The notes beneath the pieces are model-generated. The model was given only the letters and a program-made list of their open reading frames with translations, did not search any database and had not been told where the DNA came from. Both the position numbers and the translations under genes were made by a program. This document shows positions 56,295-64,000 of a stretch of DNA of 64,000 nucleotides, piece after piece. Position 1 is the stretch's first letter; the number at the start of each line of letters is the position of its first letter. The stretch is from assembly GCA_050262155.1 (NCBI GenBank), contig CP189843.1, positions 1,364,001 through 1,428,000 on the forward strand. The letters are read 5' to 3'. The DNA comes from Parvimonas sp000223315. Its GTDB lineage: Bacteria; Bacillota; Clostridia; Tissierellales; Peptoniphilaceae.

Positions 56295-58094
56295 CTATTT
56301 ATCTACTTCCGGTGATTCTTTAGTTAATTCTATATCAGAGTTTCTGAAAGGAGCTACTCCTTCTTTAGGTAATGAAATATCATATTTCTTAACTCTGTTG
56401 TTTACAAATGATTTAGTTGTACTTGAGAATGTAGGAATTACTATAGCTTGTTCAGTAACTAAATACTTACTTAAGTCAGTGTAATGTTTTAATCTAACTT
56501 TAGGATCAGTATTGTCAAGAGTTACGATGTCAGCTAATAATTTATCTAATTCCGGAGAAGTAAATCTTTGGAAGTTGAATTGTTCATGTTTTCCGTAGAA
56601 ACCACTTGGGTCAGGGTTTGAACCTGTGTTCCAACCACCTTGGTAAACATCTATTTCAGGGTCATCAGCACCAAGTTTTTCGTAGAAATTGTTAAATTCA
56701 ATTAATCTTCCAGTTACAAGTTGAACATCAAGTCCTATTGCTTTCCATTGTTGTATATAGAATGAAACAGTAGGTTCTTGAGTAGCTCCACCTTGCATTG
56801 CAGCAAAGTTAATCTTTAATGGTTTACCATTTTTATCTTCTCTTATTCCGTCACCATTAGTATCTTTGTATCCAGCTTCATCAAGAAGTTTTTTAGCTTC
56901 TTCTAAATTGTATTTAATTCCTTCAAAGTCTTTATCATAAATTGTTGAGAACATTGGTGGAATTATTTGATATAGAGGAACACTTAAACCTTGTTGTAAT
57001 TTTTTGTTTACAGTATCTCTATCAACAGCCATAGCCATTGCTTTTCTTAAATTCTTATCAGCCATTTTTGCATTAGGATCAGTTACAACTTCACCTTTTT
57101 CTTTATCGTACTTACCTAATTTGAATGAGATATAGCTATATCCACCAGTATAGTTACTAGCGATTTTACCATTCTTTAAAGCTTTGAATTTTTCATATAA
57201 ATCTGAACCGAATGTATCAATGATATCATATTCTCCGGATTTAGCTGCAGCAACAACTTGTGCAGATGGAACTAATTTAATTTCCATTCTTGGAGTCTTT
57301 GGCTTACCAAATGCATAGTGTGGGTTAGCTTCTGCTATAACTTGTTGTCCAGGAACAATTTCTTTAATTACATAAGCACCACATGATAATGGATGTTTTC
57401 TTGTAGCATCATGTGATTCTTGTTCTTTAACAGGAATGTCTTTATAAACATGATCCGGTACAGGATTGTAAGGAATTCCCTTACCCCAGTAAATTGAATG
57501 GTCAAATTCTTTAAAGTTAATTTCTAAAGTCTTATCAGTTAGAACTTTAACACCTGAAACTGTATCAGATTTTCCTTCGTGGTATTCTTTCATACCTACA
57601 ACATTAAGGTAATCCCCACCAAAACGAACACCTTCATAATCTTTATGTCCAATTATTAAATAATATCTTAAAAAGTCTTTTGCAGTAACAGGAACTCCAT
57701 CACTCCAAGTAGCTTTTTCATGAATTGTAATGATTGCTTTCTTTTCTTCCGGTTTAAATTCAACTTTACCTAAACCTGTATTTCCTAATTTTTGATCAGG
57801 GTCTCCATCAAAGAAGCCACCCATTCCAACCCAGTTCATAATACCCATATCAAAACTGTCTTGAGCGAATGCTTCGTGAAATACCCCTTTAAAAGGTGAT
57901 TCCCCAATTATACCAACTTTTAAAGTTCCATTTTCAATAGCCTTTCCTTCATTTTCAACTACTGGATTTGGTTTAAATCCTGCATCTTCTTTCTTTCCGC
58001 TGTCTTGTCCGCCTTTATTACCCTTAGCACCACAGCCTGAAAGTATCATCAAACTCGCTAAAGCTAATGCTGTTAACTTTGACGCTTTTTTCAT
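56295..58094 (-). CDS. Oligopeptide-binding lipoprotein (SBP family 5), paralogue 1
   Basis: 599 residues. The signal peptide ends in LSGC with Cys21 as lipid anchor, followed by a linker GAKGNKGGQDSGKKED and a family 5 solute-binding domain. The domain has KATWSDGVPVTAKDF, and DTNGDGIREDKNGKPLKI resembles a Ca-loop insert seen in many OppA-like proteins. It should bring peptides to an ABC permease, but no permease or ATPase genes are beside it. It is about 55-60% similar by eye to the next gene, so a duplication. Confidence 0.93.
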   Translation of the reverse strand: MKKASKLTALALASLMILSGCGAKGNKGGQDSGKKEDAGFKPNPVVENEGKAIENGTLKVGIIGESPFKGVFHEAFAQDSFDMGIMNWVGMGGFFDGDPDQKLGNTGLGKVEFKPEEKKAIITIHEKATWSDGVPVTAKDFLRYYLIIGHKDYEGVRFGGDYLNVVGMKEYHEGKSDTVSGVKVLTDKTLEINFKEFDHSIYWGKGIPYNPVPDHVYKDIPVKEQESHDATRKHPLSCGAYVIKEIVPGQQVIAEANPHYAFGKPKTPRMEIKLVPSAQVVAAAKSGEYDIIDTFGSDLYEKFKALKNGKIASNYTGGYSYISFKLGKYDKEKGEVVTDPNAKMADKNLRKAMAMAVDRDTVNKKLQQGLSVPLYQIIPPMFSTIYDKDFEGIKYNLEEAKKLLDEAGYKDTNGDGIREDKNGKPLKINFAAMQGGATQEPTVSFYIQQWKAIGLDVQLVTGRLIEFNNFYEKLGADDPEIDVYQGGWNTGSNPDPSGFYGKHEQFNFQRFTSPELDKLLADIVTLDNTDPKVRLKHYTDLSKYLVTEQAIVIPTFSSTTKSFVNNRVKKYDISLPKEGVAPFRNSDIELTKESPEVDK

Positions 58095-58248
58095 CTTAAG
58101 TCCTCCTTGAGAAAAAAATTAATATTTTTCAAGATAAATCGTTTTCTAATAAGCATATCCCCAAAAATCCCTTTAAAATCCGAGAAAATGCAATTTCATC
58201 TGAGTAAAACCCATTTTCAAAGAAACATATCTTATCTTTACATTAAAG

Positions 58249-58257
58249 ATTATAGCA
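58249..58257 (-). promoter_or_regulatory. Extended -10 promoter of SBP paralogue 1
   Basis: TGCTATAAT on the minus strand. A weak -35 is compensated by the TG extension. It leaves a leader of about 150 bases. The rest of 58258-58552 is AT-rich, with no feature seen. Confidence 0.5.
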
Positions 58258-58552
58258 TAAGAGATATTAAAATAAAATATTTTTTTAGATAAATTAAAAA
58301 ATAATCATTGTTTCGATATTAACTAAAGTGTTATCACTTAAATTAATTATTTAAGTTTTTGTTTTAAGCAAAAAAAATTCTTTGAGTAATAATGGCTTGT
58401 TTTCAACTTTAAAAACATTTACATACGGTTTTATAAATAATTTTATATAATTTATAACAAAAAAAATATTGCTTTTTCATTTTTTAAAAAAAGTTACAAT
58501 TTTTTAATAATTTATACATTTTGTTATTTGAATCAAGATTTAGATACATAAC

Positions 58553-58582
58553 CAAAAAAAGAAACCACTTTCGTGGTTTCTT
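58553..58582 (-). terminator. Terminator of second oligopeptide-binding gene
   Basis: Stem AAGAAACCAC-GAAA-GTGGTTTCTT with a TTTTTTTGG tail on the minus strand. Confidence 0.85.
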
Positions 58583-58599
58583 AAATACTAATTTAATTA

Positions 58600-60369
58600 T
58601 TATTTAATAGGTTCAGTAGCTGTTAATTCAACATCAAATAGACCGAAATCAGAACCAGGAGTTATATCCCATTTCTTAACTCTGTTATTTACAGCAACTA
58701 TACCTTTTCTAAATAGAGTTGGTACAACCGGAACATTTTCAAACATATAGTTTGCAAATTCTTTGTATGCTTTTGATCTGTATTCTTCATCTACTGCTTT
58801 AATAGAATTAATCTTATTTAATATAGCATCTAGTTCAGGAGTTGCAAATCTTGAGAAGTTAAATTGAGCTTTTCTTCCGTAAAGGCCTGTTGGGTTAGGG
58901 TTAGATCCAGTTCCCCAAGCTGCTTGATAAACATCAATTTCAGGATCGTCAGCTTGTACTTTGTCATAGAATGAGTTAAATTCTATAAGTCTTCCTGTTG
59001 TAAGTTCAACATCTAAACCAATTTGTTTCCATTGTTGGATATAGTATTGAGCTATAGGTTCAGCAATAGCTCCACCTGACATTGAAGCAAATTTAATCTT
59101 AAATGGTTTACCATTTTTATCTTCTCTTATTCCATCACCATTAGTATCTTTGTATCCTGCTTCATCAAGAAGTTTCTTAGCTTTTTCTAAATCATAAGTA
59201 TATCCTTTTAAATCTTTATCATAAAAATCTTTAAATGCAGGAATCATAAGTTGTGTTGCATTTCTTCTTAAACCTTCATAGAACTTTTCACCAACTTGGT
59301 TATTGTCTATAGCATAAGCCATAGCTTGACGTAATTTAACATCTGCCATTTTAGCATTTGGATCCATTACAGCTTCGCCTTTTTCTTTATCCCATTTACC
59401 AAGTTTAAATCCTATATAAGTATAAGATAACTCATCTTTAATACCTATTTTAACATTCTTTAATGCTTTAACTTTACTATAAAGGTCTGAGTTTAAACCA
59501 ACAGTTAAGTCGTATTCACCAGATTGTAAAGCTGCAACGATTTGAGCTGATGGAACAATCTTCCAAATAACAGTTTTAACTTTTGGAGCACCCTTGTAGT
59601 AATGTGGGTTAGCTTCAAATACAACTTGTTGTCCAGGAACTATTTCTTTAATATAGTATGGTCCAGGTGATAATGGATTCTTTCTAGTTACGTCATGAGC
59701 TTCTTGTTCCTTAATAGGAATGTCTTTTAATTTATGACTTGGAACCGGTTCAAAAGGAATTCCACCACCCCAAAGGATACCAGGATTGAATTCTTTGAAG
59801 TTAATTTCAAATTTTTTATCACTTATAGTTTTGAAACCTGAAATTTCTTTAGTTTCACCTTTGTGATATTCTTCTATACCAACAACATTTGCAATATCGT
59901 CATCATAACGTACACCTGTATAGTCTTTATGAGCTACAATTTTATAATATTCTAAAAAGTCAGCAGAAGTAACAGGAGTACCGTCATTCCAAGTATATTT
60001 TTCATGAATAGTTACGATAGCTTTCTTTTCTTCCGGTTTAAATTCAATATCTGCCGCACCGCCTTTTACCAACTTATAGCTGGAATCAACTTTGAATGTT
60101 CCATTTGTGGAATATCCCAAAATTTCCATATCAGGATTACCGCTTGCAAAAGCTTGGTGGAAAATACCTGTAAATGGAGAGTCGCTGATATAAGCAATTT
60201 TAAGTGTAGCATTATCAACCGCTTTTCCTTCGTTTTCGATAACTAAATTATCTTGAACTCCGGATTCTTTCTTTGTGTTGTCTTTCTTTCCACTATTACC
60301 GCCGCTACAAGCGGAGAATAAAAATGTTGTTGCTAATAATAAAGCAACGATTTTTGATGATTTCTTCAT
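58600..60369 (-). CDS. Oligopeptide-binding lipoprotein (SBP family 5), paralogue 2
   Basis: 589 residues. Lipobox FSAC with Cys21, a linker rich in Gly/Lys/Asp, then the same family 5 fold as its downstream paralogue (KYTWNDGTPVTSADFLEYY; DTNGDGIREDKNGKPFKI). AAAGGGGG precedes the ATG. The two genes have separate terminators and promoters. No transporter core is adjacent. Ligand choice may differ because binding-cleft segments have diverged (for example YSTNGTFKVDSS against NWVGMGGFFDGD). Confidence 0.93.
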   Translation of the reverse strand: MKKSSKIVALLLATTFLFSACSGGNSGKKDNTKKESGVQDNLVIENEGKAVDNATLKIAYISDSPFTGIFHQAFASGNPDMEILGYSTNGTFKVDSSYKLVKGGAADIEFKPEEKKAIVTIHEKYTWNDGTPVTSADFLEYYKIVAHKDYTGVRYDDDIANVVGIEEYHKGETKEISGFKTISDKKFEINFKEFNPGILWGGGIPFEPVPSHKLKDIPIKEQEAHDVTRKNPLSPGPYYIKEIVPGQQVVFEANPHYYKGAPKVKTVIWKIVPSAQIVAALQSGEYDLTVGLNSDLYSKVKALKNVKIGIKDELSYTYIGFKLGKWDKEKGEAVMDPNAKMADVKLRQAMAYAIDNNQVGEKFYEGLRRNATQLMIPAFKDFYDKDLKGYTYDLEKAKKLLDEAGYKDTNGDGIREDKNGKPFKIKFASMSGGAIAEPIAQYYIQQWKQIGLDVELTTGRLIEFNSFYDKVQADDPEIDVYQAAWGTGSNPNPTGLYGRKAQFNFSRFATPELDAILNKINSIKAVDEEYRSKAYKEFANYMFENVPVVPTLFRKGIVAVNNRVKKWDITPGSDFGLFDVELTATEPIK

Positions 60370-60526
60370 ATTTAAATCCCCCTTTATGTATTTGCACGAA
60401 GCATAATCGTATCGTGAAAGATTAGTTACGTTACTAGCCGTTCACTTCATTGTGTTAGATAAAAAATACAAAATTAAGAAGTGTCCCTTCCACTTCCTTT
60501 CTCGTTTTTCTACTTAACTTTATCAT

Positions 60527-60555
60527 ATTATACTATATAAAAAACCTTTTTGCAA
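60527..60555 (-). promoter_or_regulatory. Promoter of SBP paralogue 2
   Basis: TTGCAA, 17 bases, TATAAT on the minus strand. The leader of ~150 bases contains a GAAGTG...CACTTC hairpin (60472-60495). I see no known riboswitch. The stretch 60556-60779 is AT-rich with no other feature. Confidence 0.65.
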
Positions 60556-60779
60556 TACCTTTTTGTTAAAAATTGTATTTTTTTTCAATTTTATTTTTAA
60601 TTATTAATTAAAAAGCTGTAAAATCCTAGCGAATTTATTATTACTAAAATTTTAATAAAATTTATTAAGAAAATATTTTCATTATAAGAAAACGTATGTA
60701 TATTTTTAAAATAACAGCCATCAGCACAGCAAGTATTTTTTTTACTTGATTTTTTTAGTTAATTTCACTTAATCAAATA

Positions 60780-61031
60780 ATAAGAACCCCACCCTTCCAC
60801 GATGCTTCACATCGGGTGGGTGCCCGGGAACCTTGTTGCTTCGCTATAAAAACCCCACCCTTCCTCGATGCTTCGCATCGGGTGGGTACCCGGGAACCCT
60901 GTTGCTTCGCTATAAAAACCCCACCCTTCCTCGATGCTTCCCATCGGGTGGGTACCCGGGAACCTTGTTGCTTCGCTATAAAAACCACACCCTTCCTCGA
61001 TGCTTCCCATCGTGGAAGGGAGGGCGTTCTT
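60780..61031 (+). repeat. Family B GC-rich repeat, four tandem 66-bp units
   Basis: Four head-to-tail units read AAAACCCCACCCTTCCTCGA, TGCTTCGCATCGGGTGGGT, ACCCGGGAACC and TTGTTGCTTCGCTAT. The last unit ends early (CATCGTGGAAGGGAGGGCGTTCTT). The 66-bp period is divisible by three, so 22-codon repeated open frames appear on both strands; none has a ribosome site and I reject them as genes. The array touches the 3' end of the 61038 gene. Confidence 0.92.
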
Positions 61032-61037
61032 CTTTTT

Positions 61038-62099
61038 CTATTTAATCTCTTTTAAATCGGCAATTTTATTTAATTTACTTTTAATAGTTGAGCTATCCAT
61101 CGCTGTTCTGAATATTTTTTCACTTTCAACATTTATAATCTTTCTTGTGGTATTTTCATTTTTGCTGTATTCATTTATTATAAAGCTCTTTTCTTCTCCA
61201 TTAACTTTATATTTTACTACTATCTCTCCAGCACTTGGCATTCCTTCAAGGATAACTTTCTTTGCTCCTGTAATATTTAAGTTAGTCTTTAAAGTGTTCA
61301 AATCAACTTCAACAAAATCCTTAACATTTTTAGTATCTACATTAACCATTGGCAAAACATCATCACAATCTCCATTACCGGAACCCCTACGACCTGCTAT
61401 TAGTAATTTTTCAATATCTGTAGTAGTATAATTCAATGTTTTTAAATTCATCTTTGGAATTTCAATTATTTCGTCATTTACATCTTTGATAGTAAATTCA
61501 GCAAATTGATTAAGTATGCTTTTAAAAAAACTTCCTGAAAATAAATTTTTATTATATACATTGTAAGTCAATTCTTTTTTCAATAATTTATTATCTTCGT
61601 TTCCCTTTGCCGTTCCCATAATTTCAATTGGATTTTTAACTTCTAAAACAATTTTAGTCTTATCTTCTTTTTTAGGTGAACCTATAAATTTACTATACAT
61701 TACTGAATTATCAATAAATTTACTTATATAATCAAATCTTGAATTTTTTTCATTGTCTATTCTTCTTGTAATAATATCAATCTTATTTTCATTTTTTTCA
61801 TCAAAATTAGCTTCATTTTCAAAATATTTATCTTTATATGTTACAGTTATACGATTAAAATTGTCTTTACTGTTCTTAATTTCTACATTATAACCCTCAT
61901 ACTTACTTAAATCTATATATTTTATTTCCCTTTCAGTTTTCAAAATTTCTTTATAGCTATAAGTCAACTTTTTATCGACTTCTTCATCAACCTTTTTTTG
62001 AACTTCACAGACCATTTTATAAGAACCTGTAAAACCAATTGCAATTAAGGAAAAAGAAGTAATTGTCAAAACTTTAAGTTTAAAATATTTTCCTCTCAT
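61038..62099 (-). CDS. Membrane-anchored protein of the PadR/HAAS module 2
   Basis: About 353 residues. One N-terminal hydrophobic segment (VLTITSFSLIAIGFTGSY) anchors an extracellular region of charged, short-strand sequence (IDLSKYEGYNVEIKNSKDNF...VEVDLNTLKTNLNITGAKKVILEGMPSAGEIVVKY). I do not recognise it with confidence. Position and style suggest a relative of the DUF4097-type adhesin. Start at ATG 62099, five bases after AGGAGG. The stop is followed at once by the family B array. Confidence 0.65.
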   Translation of the reverse strand: MRGKYFKLKVLTITSFSLIAIGFTGSYKMVCEVQKKVDEEVDKKLTYSYKEILKTEREIKYIDLSKYEGYNVEIKNSKDNFNRITVTYKDKYFENEANFDEKNENKIDIITRRIDNEKNSRFDYISKFIDNSVMYSKFIGSPKKEDKTKIVLEVKNPIEIMGTAKGNEDNKLLKKELTYNVYNKNLFSGSFFKSILNQFAEFTIKDVNDEIIEIPKMNLKTLNYTTTDIEKLLIAGRRGSGNGDCDDVLPMVNVDTKNVKDFVEVDLNTLKTNLNITGAKKVILEGMPSAGEIVVKYKVNGEEKSFIINEYSKNENTTRKIINVESEKIFRTAMDSSTIKSKLNKIADLKEIK

Positions 62100-62100
62100 A

Positions 62101-63081
62101 TTAGTCCTCCTTTGTTTTTTGTCCATAAACTCTTGAGTACATAAATTTTATTTTAATCCAGTCATTATATTTCAATACCAATCTATAAATGGCTAGGGAG
62201 TAGTATTTAATTAATATACTCATAGCTATAAAAAGCCCAATCGCAAGCATTATCGGAAATACTATCCACAAAAAACTAAGTGATAGTGTTGATAGTGCCG
62301 TTAAAGTGATTGGAGTTAAGAAAAATGCAAGTCCAACTCCAAATATAGTTATTCCTACAAAGAAAAACCAAATTCCACCTAGAATTATGAAAATTATAGC
62401 GAATAATAGAGAAATTAATATAAGGAAAAACATTCCCTTTGAAAAGAAGAATACTAAAATCAGATTGATAACAGCCATAAAGAAAGCTAAATCAAATCCA
62501 ATTTCTAAAATATCACTAACTCCTCTAAAAGCCAAAGCAAAGTAGAATAGTATAATCAAAATATTAACTAAGCTTAAAAATTTTCCTGACTTTGTTTGTA
62601 CTCCTTTATTTGTCCTAACTAAAAATGACATTGAAATTATATATATTCCTAGCATTTCTGTAAAACCCACTAAAAATCTTAAGCCCAAAACCATCTCTAT
62701 AACGGAAAATATGGCAAGGAACATAAATGCAAATATTCCATATTTTTCAATTATTTTATCACATTTATTTTCCATTATTTCAATTTCACCACTTAAATAC
62801 CTGTCTGAAAGTCCTTTTTCAAACCATCCGTCAAACTTTTTGCTTATATTTGTAAAAAATCCTTCTTTCTTTAAAACATTTCTCTCTTCAGCTCTAAGAT
62901 CTTGAACGATTTTTTTGGGAGAACCAAGTTCTAAAATTATTTCTTGTTCAGTTTTTCCATCCAGTTTCCCATTTAAAAAGTATTCTTCATAATCTCTTAA
63001 AATATCCAAGCTCTCCTCTTCTGAATAAATTTCTAAAAGGTAATCCTTTAAGACATCCAAATATTCTACTTTATTTATCAT
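62101..63081 (-). CDS. HAAS/DUF1700 multi-pass membrane protein
   Basis: About 326 residues. The N-terminal ~70 residues form a helical HAAS/DUF1700 domain (YLDVLKDYLLEIYSEEESLDILRDYEEYFLNG...ELGSPKKIVQDLRAEE). The rest has seven to eight membrane segments, including a run of hydrophobic residues at ~200-275. It overlaps the PadR gene by 11 bases; GAGGTG precedes the ATG at 63081. It is the middle gene of the second PadR module, with the adhesin-like part as a separate gene. Confidence 0.8.
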   Translation of the reverse strand: MINKVEYLDVLKDYLLEIYSEEESLDILRDYEEYFLNGKLDGKTEQEIILELGSPKKIVQDLRAEERNVLKKEGFFTNISKKFDGWFEKGLSDRYLSGEIEIMENKCDKIIEKYGIFAFMFLAIFSVIEMVLGLRFLVGFTEMLGIYIISMSFLVRTNKGVQTKSGKFLSLVNILIILFYFALAFRGVSDILEIGFDLAFFMAVINLILVFFFSKGMFFLILISLLFAIIFIILGGIWFFFVGITIFGVGLAFFLTPITLTALSTLSLSFLWIVFPIMLAIGLFIAMSILIKYYSLAIYRLVLKYNDWIKIKFMYSRVYGQKTKED

Positions 63082-63397
63082 TATTTTCACCTCTCTTCAA
63101 AATACTATCCATTCCATTTTTCAATTTTTCCCATAATTCCAACTGATTTTTATAATGTTCCATTCCGGAAACTGTAATTCTGTAATACTTTCTTGCGGGT
63201 CCCTCATTTGACTCAACAATATAGGTTTCAAAAAAACCTTCTTTGCTTAGTCGCCTGAGTATTGGATATATAGTTCCTTCACTTACTTCAACAGATTTCG
63301 AAATGCTTTGAACAATTTCATATCCATACATATCTTTCTCCATTAAAAAGCTCAAGACACAAAGATCCAAAAGTCCTTTTTTTATTTGAGTATCCAT
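63071..63397 (-). CDS. PadR-family transcriptional regulator (module 2)
   Basis: A 108-residue PadR protein: LLDLCVLSFLMEKDMYGYEIVQSI, SEGTIYPILRRLSKEGFF, then KYYRITVSGMEHYK. It is a clear paralogue of the one at 29207. First gene of a three-gene operon. Upstream (63480-63530) AT-rich bases include a possible TATAAT-like site, but I cannot define an operator. The rest of 63398-63898 is AT-rich with no gene seen. Confidence 0.9.
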   Translation of the reverse strand: MDTQIKKGLLDLCVLSFLMEKDMYGYEIVQSISKSVEVSEGTIYPILRRLSKEGFFETYIVESNEGPARKYYRITVSGMEHYKNQLELWEKLKNGMDSILKRGENNDK

Positions 63398-63898
63398 TTT
63401 TACCTCCTTTATTAAATTTTATGTTAAAATTTTTGACTATCAAATTTTTATAATTTTAGTTTATAAATAGAAAATTTATATTTTCCTATTCCTTATATAT
63501 ATTCTATCACACTACTATATATTACACAATACCTTTTATTATATTTTTTACATTTTTTAATATTTTTTATATTTTTAAAAAATTTTTATGTTTTTTTCGT
63601 GTTTTATTTAGAGAAACTAAACCTTTGTTGATTTTCTCGGCAATAAGTGATAGAATTAAATTAATAAAATAATTATATATAGAGATTTTACTTTAATGTT
63701 TTGACTTAAAAATTTGAAAATACATTTTAATATAATTTCTTTTAAACTTTATTTAAGGTTATTGTAATAAAATGGGTATGTTAATAAAGCATATAAATTT
63801 CATTTTATTTATTTTTACAAAAAAACTTATCTTAAACGGATAAGTAGTATGAATTAATAAATTTGATTATATAATAATTCTGTATGGGAGGTGTTATA

Positions 63899-64000
63899 AT
63901 GAAACTTTTTTTCGAATATCCCAATTGTACAACTTGTAAAAGGGCAAAGAAATTCCTAAAAGAAAACGGAATTGAGTTTGAAGAAGTAAGCCTTAAAGAT
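63899..64000 (+). CDS. ArsC/Spx-family protein, 5' part
   Basis: The first 34 codons of a gene that runs off the window. MKLFFEYPNCTTCKRAKKFL has the CxxC at the thioredoxin-fold active site, as in Spx and ArsC-like reductases. GGGAGGTG precedes the ATG. Whether it is a regulator or a reductase cannot be decided from this part. Confidence 0.8.
   Translation, partial: MKLFFEYPNCTTCKRAKKFLKENGIEFEEVSLKD

Noticed and set aside
60370..60526. Riboswitch or T-box in the leader of SBP paralogue 2
   Set aside because: Only a small GAAGTG/CACTTC hairpin is seen; no known riboswitch core or T-box sequence could be matched.
60773..61055. Overlapping repeated open frames on both strands
   Set aside because: They come from the 66-bp family B unit having a length divisible by three. 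No start signals, and the DNA hairpins explain the conservation.

Overview
The window is very AT-rich (roughly 28-30% GC by eye) and carries strong AGGAGG ribosome binding sites, lipoboxes and no outer-membrane genes. Together with a 16S rRNA of anaerobic-coccus type and fermentative genes (pyruvate formate-lyase), this points to a Gram-positive anaerobe of the family Peptoniphilaceae. The 16S and gene content look most like Parvimonas (P. micra-like). That assignment comes from memory of the family, not from a search.

Layout. 1-1295: end of a MocR/aminotransferase-type gene and a GNAT gene (+). 1368-5528: a carbohydrate-binding lipoprotein, a block of hairpin repeats, and an OmpR-type two-component system (all -). 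5719-22849: one long minus-strand surface-polysaccharide operon. In transcription order it encodes an LCP ligase, CpsC, a CpsD-like protein, RmlB, RmlC, a DegT aminotransferase, an acyltransferase, an ATP-grasp protein, the priming sugar transferase, a second ATP-grasp, an ornithine-cyclodeaminase-like enzyme, an ATPgrasp_ST protein, Wzy, Wzx, a second DegT-like protein and RmlA. No glycosyltransferase besides the priming enzyme is recognisable. The CpsD-like protein has lost its Walker A lysine, and RmlD is absent. 23026-26074: pflA and pflB with a Crp-type box upstream. 26500-33850: M18 aminopeptidase, a PadR/HAAS/adhesin module, a 1.4-kb repeat block, a methyltransferase, a TtcA-like gene, rlmH and a WalJ-type hydrolase. 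33934-38413: an acyltransferase and two cell-wall-binding-repeat proteins, one frameshifted in its signal peptide. 38610-41308: selenium/sulfur operon (cysteine desulfurase-like, YedE, TusA/YedF-like, DUF3343). 42024-44348: DUF969-DUF979-pcp operon (+). 44530-45788: a membrane-GNAT protein and an NTF2-like protein. 45850-51260: rRNA operon on the minus strand, 16S-tRNA-Ala-23S followed by three tandem 5S-like genes, two of which are broken and carry an ~88-nt expansion. 51619-55333: mtnN, a degenerate ABC ATPase, a membrane protein and glpK. 56295-60369: two paralogous oligopeptide-binding lipoproteins. 61038-63397: a second PadR/HAAS/adhesin-like module. 63899-end: start of an ArsC/Spx-family gene.

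Three families of intergenic repeats are spread through the window. Family A is a mosaic of conserved linkers separated by perfect hairpins of changing sequence (2.94-3.54, 29.66-30.88 and 44.49-44.52 kb). Family B is a GC-rich 66-bp unit with a strong hairpin (35.04-35.19, 41.48-41.55, 56.19-56.24 and 60.78-61.03 kb). Family C is an AT-rich hairpin box with conserved borders and variable arms (41.4-41.7 and 55.57-56.12 kb).

For many genes I chose a start downstream of the longest open frame, because a strong ribosome binding site sits just before the internal ATG or TTG. This is stated in each entry.
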